Assembly: GCA_937897535.1 (NCBI GenBank)
Contig: CALCQB010000027.1
Coordinates: forward strand, 1 to 6,632
Direction of reading: 5' to 3'
DNA length: 6,632 nt
Source: an uncultured Novosphingobium sp.
GTDB taxonomy: Bacteria; Pseudomonadota; Alphaproteobacteria; Sphingomonadales; Sphingomonadaceae
The notes under the pieces are model-generated. The model ran no database searches and had not been told where the DNA came from. It saw nothing but the letters and a program-made list of their open reading frames with translations. The position numbers and the translations under genes were made by a program. Positions 5,835-6,632 of the stretch are shown one piece after another (the first letter of the stretch is position 1; every line of letters begins with the position of its first letter).

Positions 5835-6632
5835 ATGGGAACAATGGACAACTACTTCGACAGAGTCACCAAATCCCCGCTCGGCGGTCCCGGCGAACTG
5901 TGCATTGCGGCCTCGCCTGAAAGCCTGGCGGGATTGCAGGCGTCAGCAACGACAGACAGCGTAAGCACTGCCGTGATGGTCGAAGTGGGGCCAGACGATG
6001 AGATTGCCGACGCGGTTCTGGCGCTGGCGAAAGTGCTGGTTGTCGAGGTCGATACCGAGCACCCGCAAACCATGCGGCGGGTGCGGAGCATCCGGTCCAG
6101 TTATCCCGAACTCAAGATTATCGCGGCGATCGCGCAGACCGACGTCAAGTTGGTCAAGGCGCTGGTGCGGCAGGGTATCTGCGACGTTGCTGAACTGCCA
6201 TTCCAGCCGGAAGAGCTCATCGCTCAGGTGTTCGAGGCCGCCAGCGAGGCGCTCGAACTGACCCGGGAAGCGCCACTGGCGCCGGTCTATGCAGTGGTTC
6301 GGAGCGTCGGTGGCTCGGGCAGCACCAGCGTCCTCACCCACCTGGCAGCGGCTCTGACCGAGACCGATCAAGGCAAGCGCCGGGTCTGTCTGGTGGACTT
6401 CGATCTGCAATGCGGTGAAGTCGCCGCTTATGTCGGTGCGGCCGCCACCGTCAACATCGGATCCCTGCTCGAGGCCGGCGACAGGCTTGACGATGCCGTG
6501 GTCAGCAGCGCGGTCGTTGAAACGCGCTATGGATTTTCCATCATCGCCGCACCGGATGCCGTGGTCCCGCTCGATTTTGCCGATCAGGCGCAAGTCAACG
6601 CGATCCTGACCTTGCTGCGGCAGCGCTTCGAC
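5835..6632 (+). CDS. cpaE: CpaE/TadZ MinD-like pilus localisation protein, 5' part (3' end outside the window)
   Basis: Cytoplasmic MinD/ParA-family protein that places the Tad machine at its cell site. The first 266 residues are visible. Residues about 25-125 form a receiver-like domain (VLVVEVDTEHPQTMRRVRSI, then YPELKIIAAIAQTD and LVRQGICDVAELPF), probably a pseudo-receiver. The ATPase-like domain begins at about 152 (VYAVVRSVGGSGSTSV). Its P-loop reads V158-G-G-S-G-S163-T-S where MinD/ParA proteins have KGGxGKTT, so both the signature Lys and the phosphate-binding Lys are absent. VCLVDFDLQCG (Asp188, Asp190) matches the CpaE DxDLQ block. The lost P-loop Lys is a known tendency in CpaE/TadZ; loss of both points to weak or absent ATP hydrolysis (inference). 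The start could be ATG 5835 (AGG at 5823-5825 upstream) or the in-frame ATG 5844, three codons later; I prefer 5835 only slightly. The gap to the preceding stop is 10 bases. cpaF probably follows outside the window. Confidence 0.88.
   Translation, partial: MGTMDNYFDRVTKSPLGGPGELCIAASPESLAGLQASATTDSVSTAVMVEVGPDDEIADAVLALAKVLVVEVDTEHPQTMRRVRSIRSSYPELKIIAAIAQTDVKLVKALVRQGICDVAELPFQPEELIAQVFEAASEALELTREAPLAPVYAVVRSVGGSGSTSVLTHLAAALTETDQGKRRVCLVDFDLQCGEVAAYVGAAATVNIGSLLEAGDRLDDAVVSSAVVETRYGFSIIAAPDAVVPLDFADQAQVNAILTLLRQRFD

Noticed and set aside
5943..6593. A 216-codon minus-strand open frame opposite cpaE
   Set aside because: It is antisense to the CpaE receiver-like and P-loop regions, with no motif of its own.
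1..6632. Mobile elements, CRISPR, tRNA or phage parts
   Set aside because: No transposase, terminal repeats, spaced direct repeats or tRNA-like fold was seen; the window is continuous pilus operon with uniform composition.

Overview
This window is part of a Tad (Flp, type IVb) pilus locus, read entirely from the + strand. The DNA is GC-rich, with G/C strongly preferred at third codon positions. The proteins use the Cpa-style architecture of Alphaproteobacteria: CpaB, CpaC, a TadG-type protein with a paired-Cys periplasmic region, and a receiver-like plus MinD-like CpaE. The gene arrangement and protein style suggest a sphingomonad-type alphaproteobacterium (Sphingomonadaceae/Erythrobacteraceae). 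That placement rests on protein style, not on a marker gene.

Layout: bases 1-202 hold the 3' end of a Flp major pilin gene, cut by the window edge. A perfect 17-bp hairpin (214-252) follows. Then comes a tightly packed run of genes: cpaB (288-1238), the secretin cpaC (1240-2721), a 93-residue lipoprotein with CpaD-like sequence (2711-2992), a large TadG-type protein (3013-4665), two TadE/TadF-type pseudopilins (4662-5165 and 5162-5824), and the 5' part of cpaE/tadZ (5835 to the window end). Junctions are overlaps of 4-11 bp or gaps of 1-20 bp, so everything from cpaB on looks like one operon with translational coupling. The only sizeable non-coding stretch is 203-287.

How the parts work together: the Flp pilin and the two TadE-like proteins carry a class III (prepilin peptidase) signal, G followed by four residues, then E and F/Y. 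They are expected to form the fibre and its minor components. CpaC is the outer-membrane secretin. The small lipoprotein probably helps place or stabilise it. CpaB is an inner-membrane-anchored periplasmic protein, and CpaE is the cytoplasmic MinD-like protein that localises the machine. The ATPase (CpaF), the platform proteins (TadB/TadC) and the prepilin peptidase (CpaA/TadV) are not in the window.

I did not find an undescribed system here. The points most worth a second look are the hairpin separating pilin from machinery genes, the very short CpaD-like lipoprotein, the loss of both Walker A lysines in CpaE, and the restriction of cysteines, in even numbers, to the pilin-like and TadG proteins.
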